Shown in pieces: positions 30,284 through 41,790 of a stretch of 64,000 bases of DNA. Source of the stretch: Sarcomyxa edulis (lineage: Eukaryota; Basidiomycota; Agaricomycetes; Agaricales; Mycenaceae); assembly GCA_009761415.1 (NCBI GenBank), contig QUOL01000001.1:1860001-1924000 (forward strand), given 5' to 3'. Positions within the stretch are counted from its first letter, which is position 1. Every line of letters begins with the position of its first letter. The translations under genes and the position numbers were made by a program. The notes under the pieces were generated by a model that saw nothing but the letters and a program-made list of their open reading frames with translations, was not told where the DNA came from and did no database searches.

Positions 30284-30501
30284 TTCGATAGCTGTCTTCA
30301 CCAGTTCCACCCCCACTTATCTAATCTGAGCGTGCTAGACTATGTATACACGTGTGGGCAGAGTAGACGAGGAGTACTCCGATTGAATCCATCTGAGGTC
30401 CACTCGAAAGGCATCTAAAGGGTATGAAACAGCATGAAAATGGCCACCAACTCGAAGTACAAATGGTCATCTGTCTGCGCTTCAATTATCTCAGAAAGAC
30501 T

Positions 30502-31338
30502 TCAGAACAGCTCTGGTGTGAACTCTGTCATCCAAATGTCCAATATTTCAACAAATATGTCGAAATGACTGTCTGGCAGTGTCTCGTTTACTGTGCTTCC
30601 CAAGTATTGGCTGACCAGTATCTCACCACCCTTTTGAGCCTGGCCTAAACCAGTGGCATGACCTTGGAACCAGCTTTACACCACGACGAGAACGGGTATG
30701 GTTGACCCAGTCATATAGGCTGCAAAGAACCCTGGACACTTTGACATCGATCCTCGATTGTCCGATGCGAGTTACAATGAATTCGTCGTCTTCAAGCCAT
30801 CTCGCCTTGACGGCATCCAGAGACGTGCCACGCCTATCGTCGGTGATTATGACAGTTCGTGGTTCTGTGAGTTCGACGGGTCAGACGAGCTATAATGTCG
30901 ACAGGTCTTCGGTAATATAGCTTCGATGAACTGATTGACAAGCTTCGAGGTCAACGTGATGAGGGTCGCATTCCATGCTCGAAGATAAATCGTGGTACCA
31001 GAACGCTGATGCACGAAGATGACAAAGAGTTAGAGGGAGCTGGCTCACAGCAACGCATTCTTGTAGGGGTAAAGCAATTCAGTGACAGATGAGACTAAGA
31101 AAGTCATGGAGTATCGATTTTAAGCTCTGCAGATCTAAGTACACGACGTCCACTCAATCAAGCACAGTCGGGATGCATAACTGTATGGAGCACAATCCTG
31201 GCCAGTATAGGGAAACCTGTTCGGTAGAAGAGACGTTTGTGATCCGAAAGAGAGTACTTACTGCCAGTGGTCTGACCGTCTGAGAGCCTGGCAAACGCGG
31301 TGACTCTCTGACGCGTAGTGAGTCAACACACGTGACAT
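30502..31338 (-). CDS. Possible unrecognised multi-exon gene (weak)
   Basis: The 1.1 kb between LIP5 and RPS28 has a run of minus-strand open segments joined by plausible splice sites: a strong GTAAGT donor at about 31260, a TTCTTAG acceptor at about 31100, a GTGAGC...CATCAG intron at about 31005-31050, and an acceptor CTCACAG at about 30868. Segments include ARIVLHTVMHPDF, VTELLYPYKNALLVLVPRF, TVIITDDRRGTSLDAVKARW and HFDIFVEILDIWMTEF. I recognise none of them, no single model starts cleanly with ATG, and short open segments arise by chance. Offered only as a candidate. Confidence 0.2.
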
Positions 31339-31429
31339 ATTTAATCGGAGCCTCAAACGTCCAAACCTTGTTTGCATCGTCAACGAAAAACTACTAACCT
31401 CCTCATCGTCGCTCACATCCTCCAAAAAA

Positions 31430-31801
31430 ATGGTGAGCAGTCATGAACCTATAACCTATGACGAAACTTAACACTCTCGTAGGACTCTTCCAAAGCTCCC
31501 GTTAAACTCGCTAAAGTTATCAAGGTCTTTGCTCTATCTTGAGGTCGCAGATTCGAACATCCACTTATACGATCATTCATGTCTAGGTCCTTGGACGGAC
31601 AGGATCCCGAGGAGGAGTCACCCAAGTTCGCGTAGAGTTCATGGATGATACATCCCGAACCATCATCCGGAATGTGAAGGGGCCAGTCCGGGAGGAAGAC
31701 ATCCTCGCTTTACTGGAGAGTGAGCGTGAAGCCCGGTACGTCGTTTTTAAACTGAGAACCAGGATTAGAACTCAATGATCCTCTCTAGTCGTCTTCGTTG
31801 A
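31430..31801 (+). CDS. RPS28: 40S ribosomal protein eS28
   Basis: Small-subunit protein near the mRNA exit site. The first coding exon is only ATG (31430-31432). Then 31483-31524 ([14 protein letters not shown]), 31587-31735 ([18 protein letters not shown] through [10 protein letters not shown]) and 31789-31801 (RRLR stop). The 67-aa product matches the eS28 family end to end, including [10 protein letters not shown]. The introns are GT-AG and all four exons fit in phase. A CACGTG E-box lies about 100 bp upstream at about 31330. Confidence 0.96.
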
Positions 31802-32508
31802 TTTCTACTCGTTACCTCGTTTTTTGTGTCTTGTTCCACTATCATGCACTCGCTTTTTCTCTCCACATAAATGGCATCGAGGGTACACATAATGTTCACC
31901 ACTCAGCGCTCAGCATTCTTACCTCCAAAGCCTGAAACTCGCAGCAAGAAACTTACATAAATCAGCCTGGAGATTCCAATGCAAAATGGCTGGCTATGTA
32001 TGCCTGTTCATACAGGAAAGATATCATACATACAACTGCATTCCTAGACATCGAACACTACGGGAAGAGCGTCTAGTGGAGTAGGTATTGAAGCACCTGG
32101 GCAGAAGATAGGACGGATTCGTCGGTTCTGGAACCCAGGTCCTGCAGAACAAGTCAGGTAACCGTAAGATGAGTTCATACGCAGATATCTGAAAACGCAC
32201 TTTATCTTTCTATTAAGCGCAGGATACTGTCGTATTACTCGTAAGGTCATGGGCAGCAGATGATGCCGCCGGTTTCATAAGAGGAAAGAGTTGTAAGAGC
32301 GGATTAATGAGTGATGTGCCGTTGTTGGTCAGTGGTATGCTGATGATTCCGATCCGCTAGATCGAAGGATGGGAGGTGGACCAAACCCAGGTGGTCCTTT
32401 ATCCTGTGGGAGGAAGACGAGGAAGGAGTGGAAACATAAGTGTAAAGGGAATAATAACGAGAATTACCCAGAAATAAGATGGAGATGAGAAGGGGAAAGC
32501 TGATGGTA
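31802..32508. other. Convergent intergenic region, RPS28/NudE
   Basis: On the minus strand a strong splice acceptor (TCTTCCTCCCACAG, about 32404) is followed by an open segment (DKGPPGFGPPPIL), and another acceptor at about 32143 by GPGFQNRRIRPIF. These may be extra 3' exons of the NudE gene, but the reading phase from the last clear NudE exon does not fit the first of them. Otherwise nothing is supported. Confidence 0.4.
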
Positions 32509-34711
32509 TTACAATCCGTTCTTCGCAGTAGTGCTGCCAGCCCGCGGCCGGTTTTCTGTGCTGCTACTCGTAAGGTCTCCTTCAAACTCGCCACTGGCTC
32601 TCCTGCTACCAAGGCTGGGCCGGCCAATTCGACTCTTCGTGAGCACATTTGACGTCCCAGAAGCTGGCAATTTTGACGGCTGGCGCAGAGTTACATTCGT
32701 GTGCAACGATGGTAGTTGTGGAAGAGCTTTGCCTGCTTCGAATTTCGCAGAATTGGCAGGAGATGCATTATTGGAGCCTGGTCGAGGAAGAGGGGTCATG
32801 GCTGCTGGCCGATCTTTATAGCTGAATCCACTTGAGAGAGGCATAGTACTCGACCCGAGCGATGATCGCTTTGACTGCGAAAAAGGATTGACGCCTACGG
32901 GTACAGAGGAACGTTTGAGCCCTGTCATACCCGCGGTTGTTGGATGTGCATATAAGCCTGTAGTAGGAACAGGTAAAAATGTCGGTGAAGTAGGGCGTGA
33001 TGTGGGTGTAGCTATAGAACTTGACGTAGCAGTCGTGCTGAGGCTTGCAGCCGATAATCGAGAAGCAGGACGGCGTATGCCTGTACCAGCGATATTGGGT
33101 TTGCTAGCAGCAATCGGAGGAGATGATGTGGATGCGACTGGATGGAATACAGGTATGCTCCGCCTCTCTTTACCGGGGGAGACGCTTCGTCTCTCTTTCG
33201 CGGGCGAAGGCGAATCTCCCACTATGAGAACCCATCCCGTAGAATCCGCAGATGGAATCTTTCTGGCCTTCTCTGCGTGACCGTGATGGATATCCGTACT
33301 TTTTCTCGGTTGCGGAGCAAAGACGCTAGTTCCTCGCTCATCAAGGGGCGATTTTGGAATAGCGGATTTGACCAGGGAGGAAGAGGAAGAGCTACCCGTA
33401 GCATCGGACATGGCGACAGAATTTGCATTTGGTCTGGCTGTGACGCTCCCCATACGCAGTCGCGGCACCCGAGTGTGAATCTTTTGCTCCAGATTCCTTA
33501 CTCGTGCTCTCATTTCGGAGACCATTTGAACTCCTTTGTTCTTGGAAGTTGTGTTTGTAGTGTTGCTTGCCGAAGATGCAGTACTGGCAGAGGAAGGATT
33601 ACGAGATACAGAAGGTCGAGATATAGGTGTTCGAGGCGATGAGTTGTATAATGAGGAGAGAGTAGTCGAGTGTGCAATTCTGGAGATGCCGGGTGGTGTA
33701 GAGAAACTCGATTTATTAGGCTGGAACCCGGCGCGTTGAAGGAGTGAGGATTGACCCTTTGGTGTTCCCAAGAAGGATGACGGGGCAGGTGCTCGAGGCG
33801 TCAAGGAAAGAGCTGTAAGGCTTTCTGAGTCAGGTGATAGGTCAGAAAGATTGAGGTTAGGAGGCGGTGGTGTCCTTAGGAGGTCGTCGTCTGAGGGATC
33901 CGAGATATTGGGGAAGATTGAAGAAGGGGGGTCCGACGCAGTCGAGTTTGTCGTCGCAGAAATAGCAGAGGTGGTTTGTGAGGATAATTGATCCTTCAAT
34001 ATGGATATTTCCTCGTTGGCATCTATATGAAACATTGAATGTTGAGTCTTGGTTTGATCTGGTTCTTTGCAGAACTGACCTCTTAGTTCATCCCTCAATC
34101 TCTGACACTGCTCTTCCAGATTGGCCTTGTCCAACAATTCATGCTCAAGTAGAATCTTCTCCTCTAGGGCTCTCGAATATTTGGCCTCGACGTCTGCTAA
34201 GCTGGAAGAAACAGCTCTCTCATTCCTCTCCAGGTCGTCATTGCCCATCTCGAGCTCACGTAATTGTACTTTTATACGTTGGTACTCTTGGCGTAATTTG
34301 TCGAGTTGATGCTGGAGCGAAGCCGTCGTGGTATTGTGAGTGGTTTGAAGCGAGACGAATTTTGACTGGAATCCGAGCATCGTATCAGCCGTTAACGCAT
34401 TTGATGAGATTATAACATACCTTCCATTCGTCTCTCTCAGTCTCTGCCCTAGCCGCCTTTACCTTGAGGTCTTGTTGGGACTTCTCTGTCCTCTGCAGCT
34501 CATTCTCTAGTTCAGCCTCGAGTTCTTTACTGGCATGGTGAAAGTCGTCGAGCTCTGCCCGAGTTTCCGCCAGCATGTCCGCCATCTCATAGTATTTAGC
34601 ACGCCAATCTGTACCGGAAGAGTAACTTGAAGATTGGAAGGAATGAGCAACGAGAGCGGTACTATAGAACGGAAGTAGTTACTTGATCTGATTGTCGTCC
34701 AGCGAGGACAT
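32509..34711 (-). CDS. NDE1: NudE/NDE1 nuclear distribution protein
   Basis: Adaptor that links LIS1/NudF to dynein for nuclear migration and spindle positioning. Starts MSSLDDNQIK at 34711. A conserved N-terminal coiled coil follows: AKYYEMADMLAETRAELDDF, ASKELEAELENELQRTEKSQ, then KLRQEYQRIKVQLRELEMGN. This heptad-rich region matches the NudE family over about 180 residues. The C-terminal two thirds is a Ser/Pro/Thr-rich disordered tail with many SP and TP sites and short coiled segments (EMRARVRNLEQKIH). Only two or three introns near the 5' end. Stop at 32509 follows STTAKNGL, but downstream splice signals leave the real C-terminus open. Confidence 0.85.
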
Positions 34712-35031
34712 TATTCTATCTCTCCGTATGAGATCCGTTGGGGACAAGACGGCGGTCATAGTTGAAGAGATACGCAGTTACCAGAACCAAAGCAGAAACC
34801 AGAAGCCAGAAACAAAACGAGTCGTCGCCGAGAGAGAGAGCACCTATAAAGTCTCAAACACGCGACATCAACCGTGACTTTCGACCAAGAGGTCGTCTCG
34901 AGTTCAACGTTGCTTCATTATGTACACTAACTAGTACACTAGAACAGCACTCAACTGCTTAGCTATACCATTCATGCATGCAGAGTATAAATTAGACTCT
35001 ATATACACAATAATACAGGTTCTCGAGTCCA

Positions 35032-35816
35032 TTACAATCCTTCCGGCTTCGCACACTTGCGTTTCTCTATCTTTCCTGTCTTCGGATCCCGCATTTCTTG
35101 CCATGAGACAGGTTCCATAGTGGTACCTGGTGACGAATGAGTAGTGCAATTACTCGAATCCGCTCAAGCTTACCTGTTTCGCTGGTAGCAAATATGACCC
35201 CAAGGTCGTTTCGTGCTGTCGTGATATAGTAACTTCGTGCATCACCCAAGGATATCTAGCAAGGCGAGGCTTGAGGTCCAGCATCTCTATCAGTATGAAA
35301 TGCTACTCACCACCAGACCTTTGACAACGTCACCACCCCGAAAGCAGTCGCCAATCTTGACCTTGTCTTTTTCAGTAGCTCTGACATCCTGACTGCGTAT
35401 AACTCCAGTGAATTCTTCCCCTGCGGCCAGGGGCACTCCATCAACGACTAGCAATCGGTTAGTATTCCATGGATTAGACATGCTTCAGCCGCAGATCTTG
35501 CCGACCTGATATCGAAAGCATAGCTTGCTGAGGTGACAATCGCGTAATTGAACCGAGAACAACAGAATTTGGGGTTGGTGGGTGTGGCCGTACACGAGAG
35601 ATCGCCAAGGTCTGTATGGTGAGGAGACGTCGTTGAGCCATTCGTCCATTATGAATCGGCACAAGGAACACCAACAGATCCCTCGTAGCTGGGTACGCCA
35701 ACTAAGCTCGCCCTGTATTGCCCATCTCTAGAGTAGATTCCACCTCCCAATAAAGGTGCTGGTCCCCGGGGTATACTCAGAGGTTGACCTGGTAGCAAGA
35801 TATCTGACGAGGCCAT
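35032..35816 (-). CDS. CSL4: Exosome RNA-binding subunit Csl4
   Basis: Cap subunit of the RNA exosome (S1 domain). Starts MASSDILLPGQPLSIPRGPA at 35816, then GGGIYSRDGQYRASLVG, the usual Csl4 N-terminal barrel. The S1 part follows: NSVVLGSITRLSPQQAMLSI, AGEEFTGVIRSQDVRATEKD, GDCFRGGDVVKGLV, SYYITTARNDLGVIFATSET. The C-terminus is VSWQEMRDPKTGKIEKRKCA then KPEGL, where the family often has a zinc-ribbon-like end. About 200 aa. The intron joining the N-terminal barrel to TLAISRVRPHPPTP near 35610-35680 is the least certain boundary. Head-to-head with PDH E2. Confidence 0.9.
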
Positions 35817-35941
35817 TCGAGATAATTGGGAAGGAAATGGTGTTTTTTTGAGCGCGTCCAACGGCAATTTCCGCTTTCAAATTTGTGCGGCCGAGCTCGG
35901 ACTGAAGCTCTCCCCCACAAATTGTGCAGTTCCTAACCAAC
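35817..35941. promoter_or_regulatory. Bidirectional promoter, CSL4/PDH E2
   Basis: Only 125 bp separate the start codons, the tightest divergent pair in the window. Function is inferred from position. Confidence 0.5.
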
Positions 35942-37585
35942 ATGGCCTCCTCCATTGCGCGCGTTGTTGCTCGACGTATGTTGGCGTTCTATAGTTTTGA
36001 TTTGATTGTACTCACATTCTGGTAGGCTTCCATGTCTCTTCTCGTAGGGGCGCCTTGTCGCTGTTCAATATGCCAGCAATGAGTCCGACCATGGAGGAGG
36101 GTGGTATTGCTTCGTGGAAGAAAAAGGAAGGAGAGTCTTTCTCTGTCGGAGATGTCCTCCTCGAGATTGTGAGCAAGCCTTGGTATCCTGCCTTCGATTC
36201 ACTACTCACAGACGCGTATCAGGAAACCGACAAGGCTACAATCGACGTCGAGTCCCAGGAGGATGGAATTCTTGCTAAAATTATTGTGAGGCTTTTCCCT
36301 ACCTCCGATGCACTCATTTGACTTGACCTCACCTTCTCTAGGCCCAAGATGGTGCTAAGAACGTTCCCATCGGGTCAGCCATTGCCGTTATCGCTGCAGA
36401 AGGCGACGATCTATCCGGTGCTGCAGCTTTGGCTGAAAAGGCTCTAAAAGATGGTCCCGCTAAGGATGCAAAGTCCCCTCAGCCTCCGCCTGCTGGAGAC
36501 GTAGACGTCCCAAAGGCCGAGCAAGAGACTCAGACACAGTCGAAGGACGACGCTTCTTCTGGCGTTCCTTCGGGTCAGCGTATCTTCGCATCTCCCATTG
36601 CAAAGAAATTGGCTACAGAGCGAGGCATCTCTCTTGGCCAACTAAAAGGGACAGGTCCAGAGGGACGGATCATACGTGCGGATATCGAGAATTACAAAGC
36701 TCCGACTCCTGCAAAGAGCGCCCCCGCTTCTGCTCCATCCCCTGTTGCCCCACCGCCGTCAGCCCAGCTACCTGATTATATAGATACCCCGGTCTCTAAC
36801 ATGCGCCGCGTAATTGGAGCCCGACTCACACAGTCGAAGCAGGAACTACCACACTATTACCTTACCGTGGACATCACTATGGATAAAGTCCTGAAATTGA
36901 GGGAAGTTTTCAACAAGAGCTTCGCGGAGAAGGACAAGTCTGCGAAGCTCAGTGTTAACGATTTCATCGTCAAGGCTGTCGCATGCGCATTATCAGACGT
37001 GCCCGAAGCTAACTCGGCGTGGCTAGGAGAGGTTATCAGAACGTGAGGTCTTCCGTTATACTTCTGACGATTATACTAAATGTTCTTCTTATCGACAGTT
37101 ATAAGAAAGCTGATATATCTGTCGCTGTCGCTACTCCCACCGGTTTGATTACACCTATCATCAGAGACGCGGGTTCTAAAGGATTGGCTACTATCTCTTC
37201 CGAGACAAAGGCACTTGCGAAGAAGGCTCGGGAAGGAAAACTGGCTCCTAACGATTATCAGGTGTGTTCTTTTTGTCTTCGAGTTCGAAAGGTCATTCAA
37301 ACGTACGTTTTCTAGGGTGGAACATTCACTGTCTCTAACCTTGGGATGTTCGACATCTCGCATTTCACTGCCATTATCAACCCTCCTCAATCGTGTATCC
37401 TTGCCATTGGATCCACTCAAGCTACCTTGGTCCCAGCGCCAGAAGAAGAACGTGGATTCAAGACGGCGCAGATAATGAAAGTGACGCTGAGTTCCGATCA
37501 TCGGACTGTCGACGGTGCGGTTGGTGCAAAATGGCTCCTGGCTTTCAAAGGGTATCTGGAGAACCCCTTGACCTTTATGCTCTGA
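35942..37585 (+). CDS. LAT1: Dihydrolipoyllysine acetyltransferase, pyruvate dehydrogenase E2
   Basis: Mitochondrial E2 core of the pyruvate dehydrogenase complex; transfers acetyl from lipoyl-Lys to CoA. Starts [12 protein letters not shown], spliced to [13 protein letters not shown], an Arg-rich presequence. One lipoyl domain: [20 protein letters not shown], with the lipoylated Lys in the DKATIDVES stretch, joined by splicing after LLEI. Pro/Ala-rich linker. E3/E1-binding domain [19 protein letters not shown] with [14 protein letters not shown]. Catalytic domain: [59 protein letters not shown], and the active-site motif [16 protein letters not shown], which keeps the catalytic His and Asp. 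Ends NPLTFML. About 450 aa, normal length. Confidence 0.97.
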
Positions 37586-37812
37586 GAGTGTATACTGTTA
37601 CCTTCATAGAGTTAATTGCATACTTGTTTCTCGACTCTGATATTTTTGTGACATGTGACATCGCGTCTGTCACACTCATTTCGCTCGGGCCTGAGGCCCT
37701 GAGCGGATTCAAATTTTTCACGAAACTTCATTGCAGACTCATTCAGATACCTGCAGAATTTCAGATCATCAGGACCAGTATTCGACATTATCGGCCTTTT
37801 TGCTTCGGTGGC

Positions 37813-39808
37813 ATGGACGAAGACGAGAAGTCGGCCTGCATACTGGAAGGATGGGCCTCTGCTCTCCGTCAAGTTTCTAGTCTAAAAAAAGAGCTCGCAG
37901 ACGCGCAGGAACAGGTCCGTAGGATGGGTTTTCTCCACTATTCACTTTCTTTGACTAGCATGGGCTCTTGCAAATTAGTTGCGAACGGCGCAACATGAAG
38001 TTCAACAATTGAAAGCTGACAAGGCGGCGATACGAAACCTGGTCAGTCTTCAAGTCTCCTACTCGACGCGATTCATGAACCCTGATGAGGTACCCAGCTG
38101 GACACATTTGATGGTGAGGTTAAACTCTCAGAAACCAGATATACCAGTCTCTCTGGAGAGGTCTTGCCGAATACTCGAATGGATGCCATAGGCCATAACA
38201 TCACCACAGTGGTACTCGAGTCGAGACAACTCACAGAGATGCAATCTGAGCAAAACGCTCTCAGAACAGAAAATGTAGATCTCAGGAAGGAGGTGAGCCC
38301 AGCCTCAGAAGCCATTACAACCGCAAAATTGAGAGATTAATCCAGTCGGCACGGTCTTTAGCTCCAAAAGCAGAAGGATGAACTTGCCCACAGGAACAAG
38401 CTATACGCCGATGATCAAACGAAAATTTTGGATCAGCAAATCGAAGTACATTCTCTGCCTCTCTTCACAGTTGAATAGCGAGCCTGACTTACTTTGGATA
38501 GTTCGAGAGACTTCGAGATGCTTGTAAAAATCGCGCAATCTTGCTTGCAGCTGCGAACAAAGCTTTGAAGGCTGCGAGTTCAAGTCAGGCCCAAGAGCAA
38601 TACGTAGGTTACTCGCTCATGCCCCTGATATTTCCCCTCTCACATGCTACTAGATTCTTGGGCTCAGAGGATCTCTGGCAAGAAGCCAAGAAGAACTGAG
38701 AAACGCTCGTGCTACTCTGCACGACCTTCGTATACACGAAAGAGAGCACATCGCCTTGATTCAAAATCTAAGGGCCACAGTAAGCCGTTTCAGTTCTATG
38801 TACACCGCGCACTGAGCATCGATCTTGTAGGTTCATAATACTGCTGGCTCACTCCTTTCGCACTCCAACCATGGGCCACGCTCTAATGTGGCATCAGGTT
38901 CTGGACAAACATCACGACGGAATGATATTAAGCACGATTCTTTCGACGAAGTAGTGATTGTGTCCACTAATTTCGAACCAACATATGCCTCCCCCCTCTC
39001 TGCAGAACGTACCAAGATTATTGAGGGTCTCTCGCCGTTTGTTCCGAGGAAGGATGCTCACGGTTCTACTTTCACGAAAACCTTCCTTGCGAGAGCCATA
39101 GGCGGTAGTCCGCAACCCTTGATTGTCGGGTGTGTCAGATCTTGGCTATTCTACTTTCTCCTTGTGCTGATGATCGACTGCAGTGTCGCCGACAGCGCGA
39201 CTGCTCTAGCAAGAAAACACGGGATATCGTGCTACTTATGTCCCAACTCAGACCATAATTCCTGGTGTCCACAGCAGCCGGGTCAGCATGGGTATATTTT
39301 TGTTGGCCTAGGGAAGGAAAAAGATACATTTTCTACCCCCGAGATTTTGAACGTATTTGTCGGAACGAAGTCTCCTGGGCAGTCAAAGCCACACTTCAAG
39401 TACCTGGGGTTATATCGTGTCAGTCGTGTAGAGGCATTGACCGTCGAAGAGTGGCTCAGTCTACCTCTCAAGGTACGTCTCGGCATTCGCCAACGAATTT
39501 CAATGTTCTCAATCACAGCTGTTATACAGATCAGAGAAACGTATTCGGAGACAACTAACATGAAGACTGGTCATCGCCGAACTGTCAACGATATCCATGC
39601 AGACTACGATGCTGGTCGCTTACATGTTCCTTGCGTCTTATTGGAATGTGTGGGCTTCAACAAGGAGCTTTATGACGCATTGGCGGCTAGCATCTCTCCT
39701 GCGTCTGTTTCTCGTGCAGCTCCCAGCTTGTATGGAAAAAGGAGACGCGAAGACGACGATTATGAATTTGATATTCCAAGGAGAAGATCTGTTCGCCATT
39801 CTTTCTGA
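37813..39808 (+). CDS. Coiled-coil protein with conserved C-terminal domain of unknown function
   Basis: Starts MDEDEKSACILEGWASALRQ at 37813. The N-terminal half is spread over many small exons, each a run of coiled coil (VSSLKKELADAQEQ, LRTAQHEVQQLKADKAAIRN, TELAHRNKL-like text and so on). The C-terminal part (from about 38900) is globular: FVPRKDAHGSTFTKTFLARA, ARKHGISCYLCPNSDHNSWC, PGQHGYIFVGLGKEKDTF, HFKYLGLYRVSRVEALTVEE, then LHVPCVLLECVGFNKELYDA. It ends with a bipartite basic KRRRE...PRRRS motif that could be nuclear. The globular part resembles a basidiomycete-restricted family that I recall as DUF6697; this is unverified. Function unknown. Confidence 0.7.
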
Positions 39809-40180
39809 ACACCTCCGAGATAAATCAGCTTTTCTGCCAGTGGTTTCCTTTGGGTTTCCTTTCTCTTTCTGTTGGACTTGAATCGTTGGTATCAACCTGC
39901 CATGCTCACCTCGACGCTCCGTAATGTATTTCTAGGTGTCTATATTACTATATATCTGCTATACTCTGCTGTGAGATTGTCATTTCGAGCTCAATCATAA
40001 TGCGTTTTCACAATCCCCCTATGAGGTCTGGCGTCGATCGATCGTAAACGACGTACCGTGACTCGGATTTTTCTGAACTTCCATCATCGTTCCGAGTCTC
40101 TCTCCGCCTTAACTATCGATCTCCCTCAATCTTCGAATTCCTCGCGCAGACACTAAACTGTATACTCTCTGAACCGAGTC
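39809..40180. other. Intergenic region
   Basis: Tandem spacer upstream of KAE1. No gene or repeat seen. Confidence 0.5.
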
Positions 40181-41676
40181 ATGCCAGGACGACATCGCAG
40201 AGCAACCCCGCTCAAAACCCCAGGTCTCAATCTGCCTTGAGCCTGCTGTAGAAAACGACTCATCCGCTCTGTAGATCGAACTTACTTGGCCTTAGGACTT
40301 GAAGGTTCCGCAAACAAACTTGGTGCGGGGATAATCAAGCATTCAAAGGATGGATCGTCGGCTGTGTTGTCGAATATTCGACATACCTATATCACTCCTG
40401 CGGGGGAAGGCTTCCAACCTCGGGATACAGCACAGCATCATCGAGATTGGGCTTTGAATGTTATAAGAGACTGTCTTTCGAAGGCAGCAATATCCATCCA
40501 TGATCTAGATTGCATTTGCTATACCAAAGGTGCGCACTGTATCTCGATCTCTACTCTTGTTCTGAGACCTCAAACTGATAATCTATCAAGGACCCGGGAT
40601 GGGTGCTCCACTACAGTCCGTAGCTCTCGTGGCTAGAACGCTCTCATTACTGTACAATAAACCTCTTGTTGGTGTAAATCATTGTGTAGGCCGTGCGTAC
40701 ATATTCTTTCTAAACCTGACTGGTCGCTCATGTTTGCAATAGATATCGAAATGGGGCGAGATATTACAGGTGCTCAGAATCCAGTCGTCCTCTATGTTTC
40801 AGGAGGGAACACGCAAGTAATCGCATACTCACGACAACGCTACCGGATTTTCGGAGAAACCCTGGATATAGCTGTTGGAAACTGCCTCGATCGGTTTGCT
40901 CGAGTCATAAACCTCAGCAACGCCCCGAGCCCAGGCTACAACATAGAGCAGGAAGCTAAAAAGTGCCACAACATCTTCTAATTTTCACCATTCCGAATGT
41001 CTTCTGACTTCGACCGTCGGTCTTCACAGAGGCACACGTCTGCTACCCCTTCCATATGCGACTAAAGGGATGGATGTCAGTCTTTCTGGCATACTGACGT
41101 CTACGGAGGCCTACACCACGGACAAGAAGTTCCGGCCCAATGGATTACCGAACAATCCTAACGATACAGATATCATTACCCCCGCTGATCTTTGTTTCTC
41201 GTTGCAAGAAACAGTATTCGCTATGCTCGTTGAGATTACAGAACGTGCTATGGCTCATATCGGCAGTAAAGAGGTGCTCATTGTGGGGGGCGTAGGATGT
41301 ACGTCGTGGTCTTGATATGCTTCAGGAGGGAATTTTACTTACTTCGCGTTATTATAGGCAACGAACGACTACAGCAAATGATGGGCATTATGGCTGGGGA
41401 ACGGGGTGGCCAAGTATTTGCTACAGACGAAAGGTTCGTGCTCTTCAGTCCCAATGAACGTCTACTTCAGGATCTCATAAAAACCTCAGATTCTGCATAG
41501 ACAATGGCATCATGATTGCCCAAGCTGGGCTGTTGGGTTTCCGAATGGGTCAACGGACTCCTCTGGAAGAGAGTACCTGCACACAGAGGTGAGCGATTTC
41601 AATATGGACAACGTCTACAGTCCTGACTTCTTTCAGGTTTCGGACTGATGAAGTGCATGTAGCATGGCGAGCGTGA
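40181..41676 (+). CDS. KAE1: tRNA N6-adenosine threonylcarbamoyltransferase, KEOPS subunit Kae1
   Basis: Catalytic subunit of KEOPS, which makes t6A37 in ANN-decoding tRNAs. The first exon gives [14 protein letters not shown], and the splice then leads to [20 protein letters not shown], the expected Kae1 start. Visible: [40 protein letters not shown] (across an intron), the metal-binding HxxxH in [66 protein letters not shown] and the end [13 protein letters not shown]. About 350 aa. No mitochondrial presequence, so Kae1 rather than Qri7. Convergent with the GT8 gene, 115 bp apart. Confidence 0.94.
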
Positions 41677-41790
41677 GTCGCAGCAGAACATTTGATAGCC
41701 ATTGTATCTCTAGGTATATCTAAGAATTATGATAAGGTTAGTTTGTCTCCGTCCGAATTCTGCTCGATCTCATTAGTGGGGTGAAACTCA

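Noticed and set aside
31540..31586. tRNA-like GATTCGAACATCC in an RPS28 intron
   Set aside because: The intron is only 62 nt and no cloverleaf can be formed.
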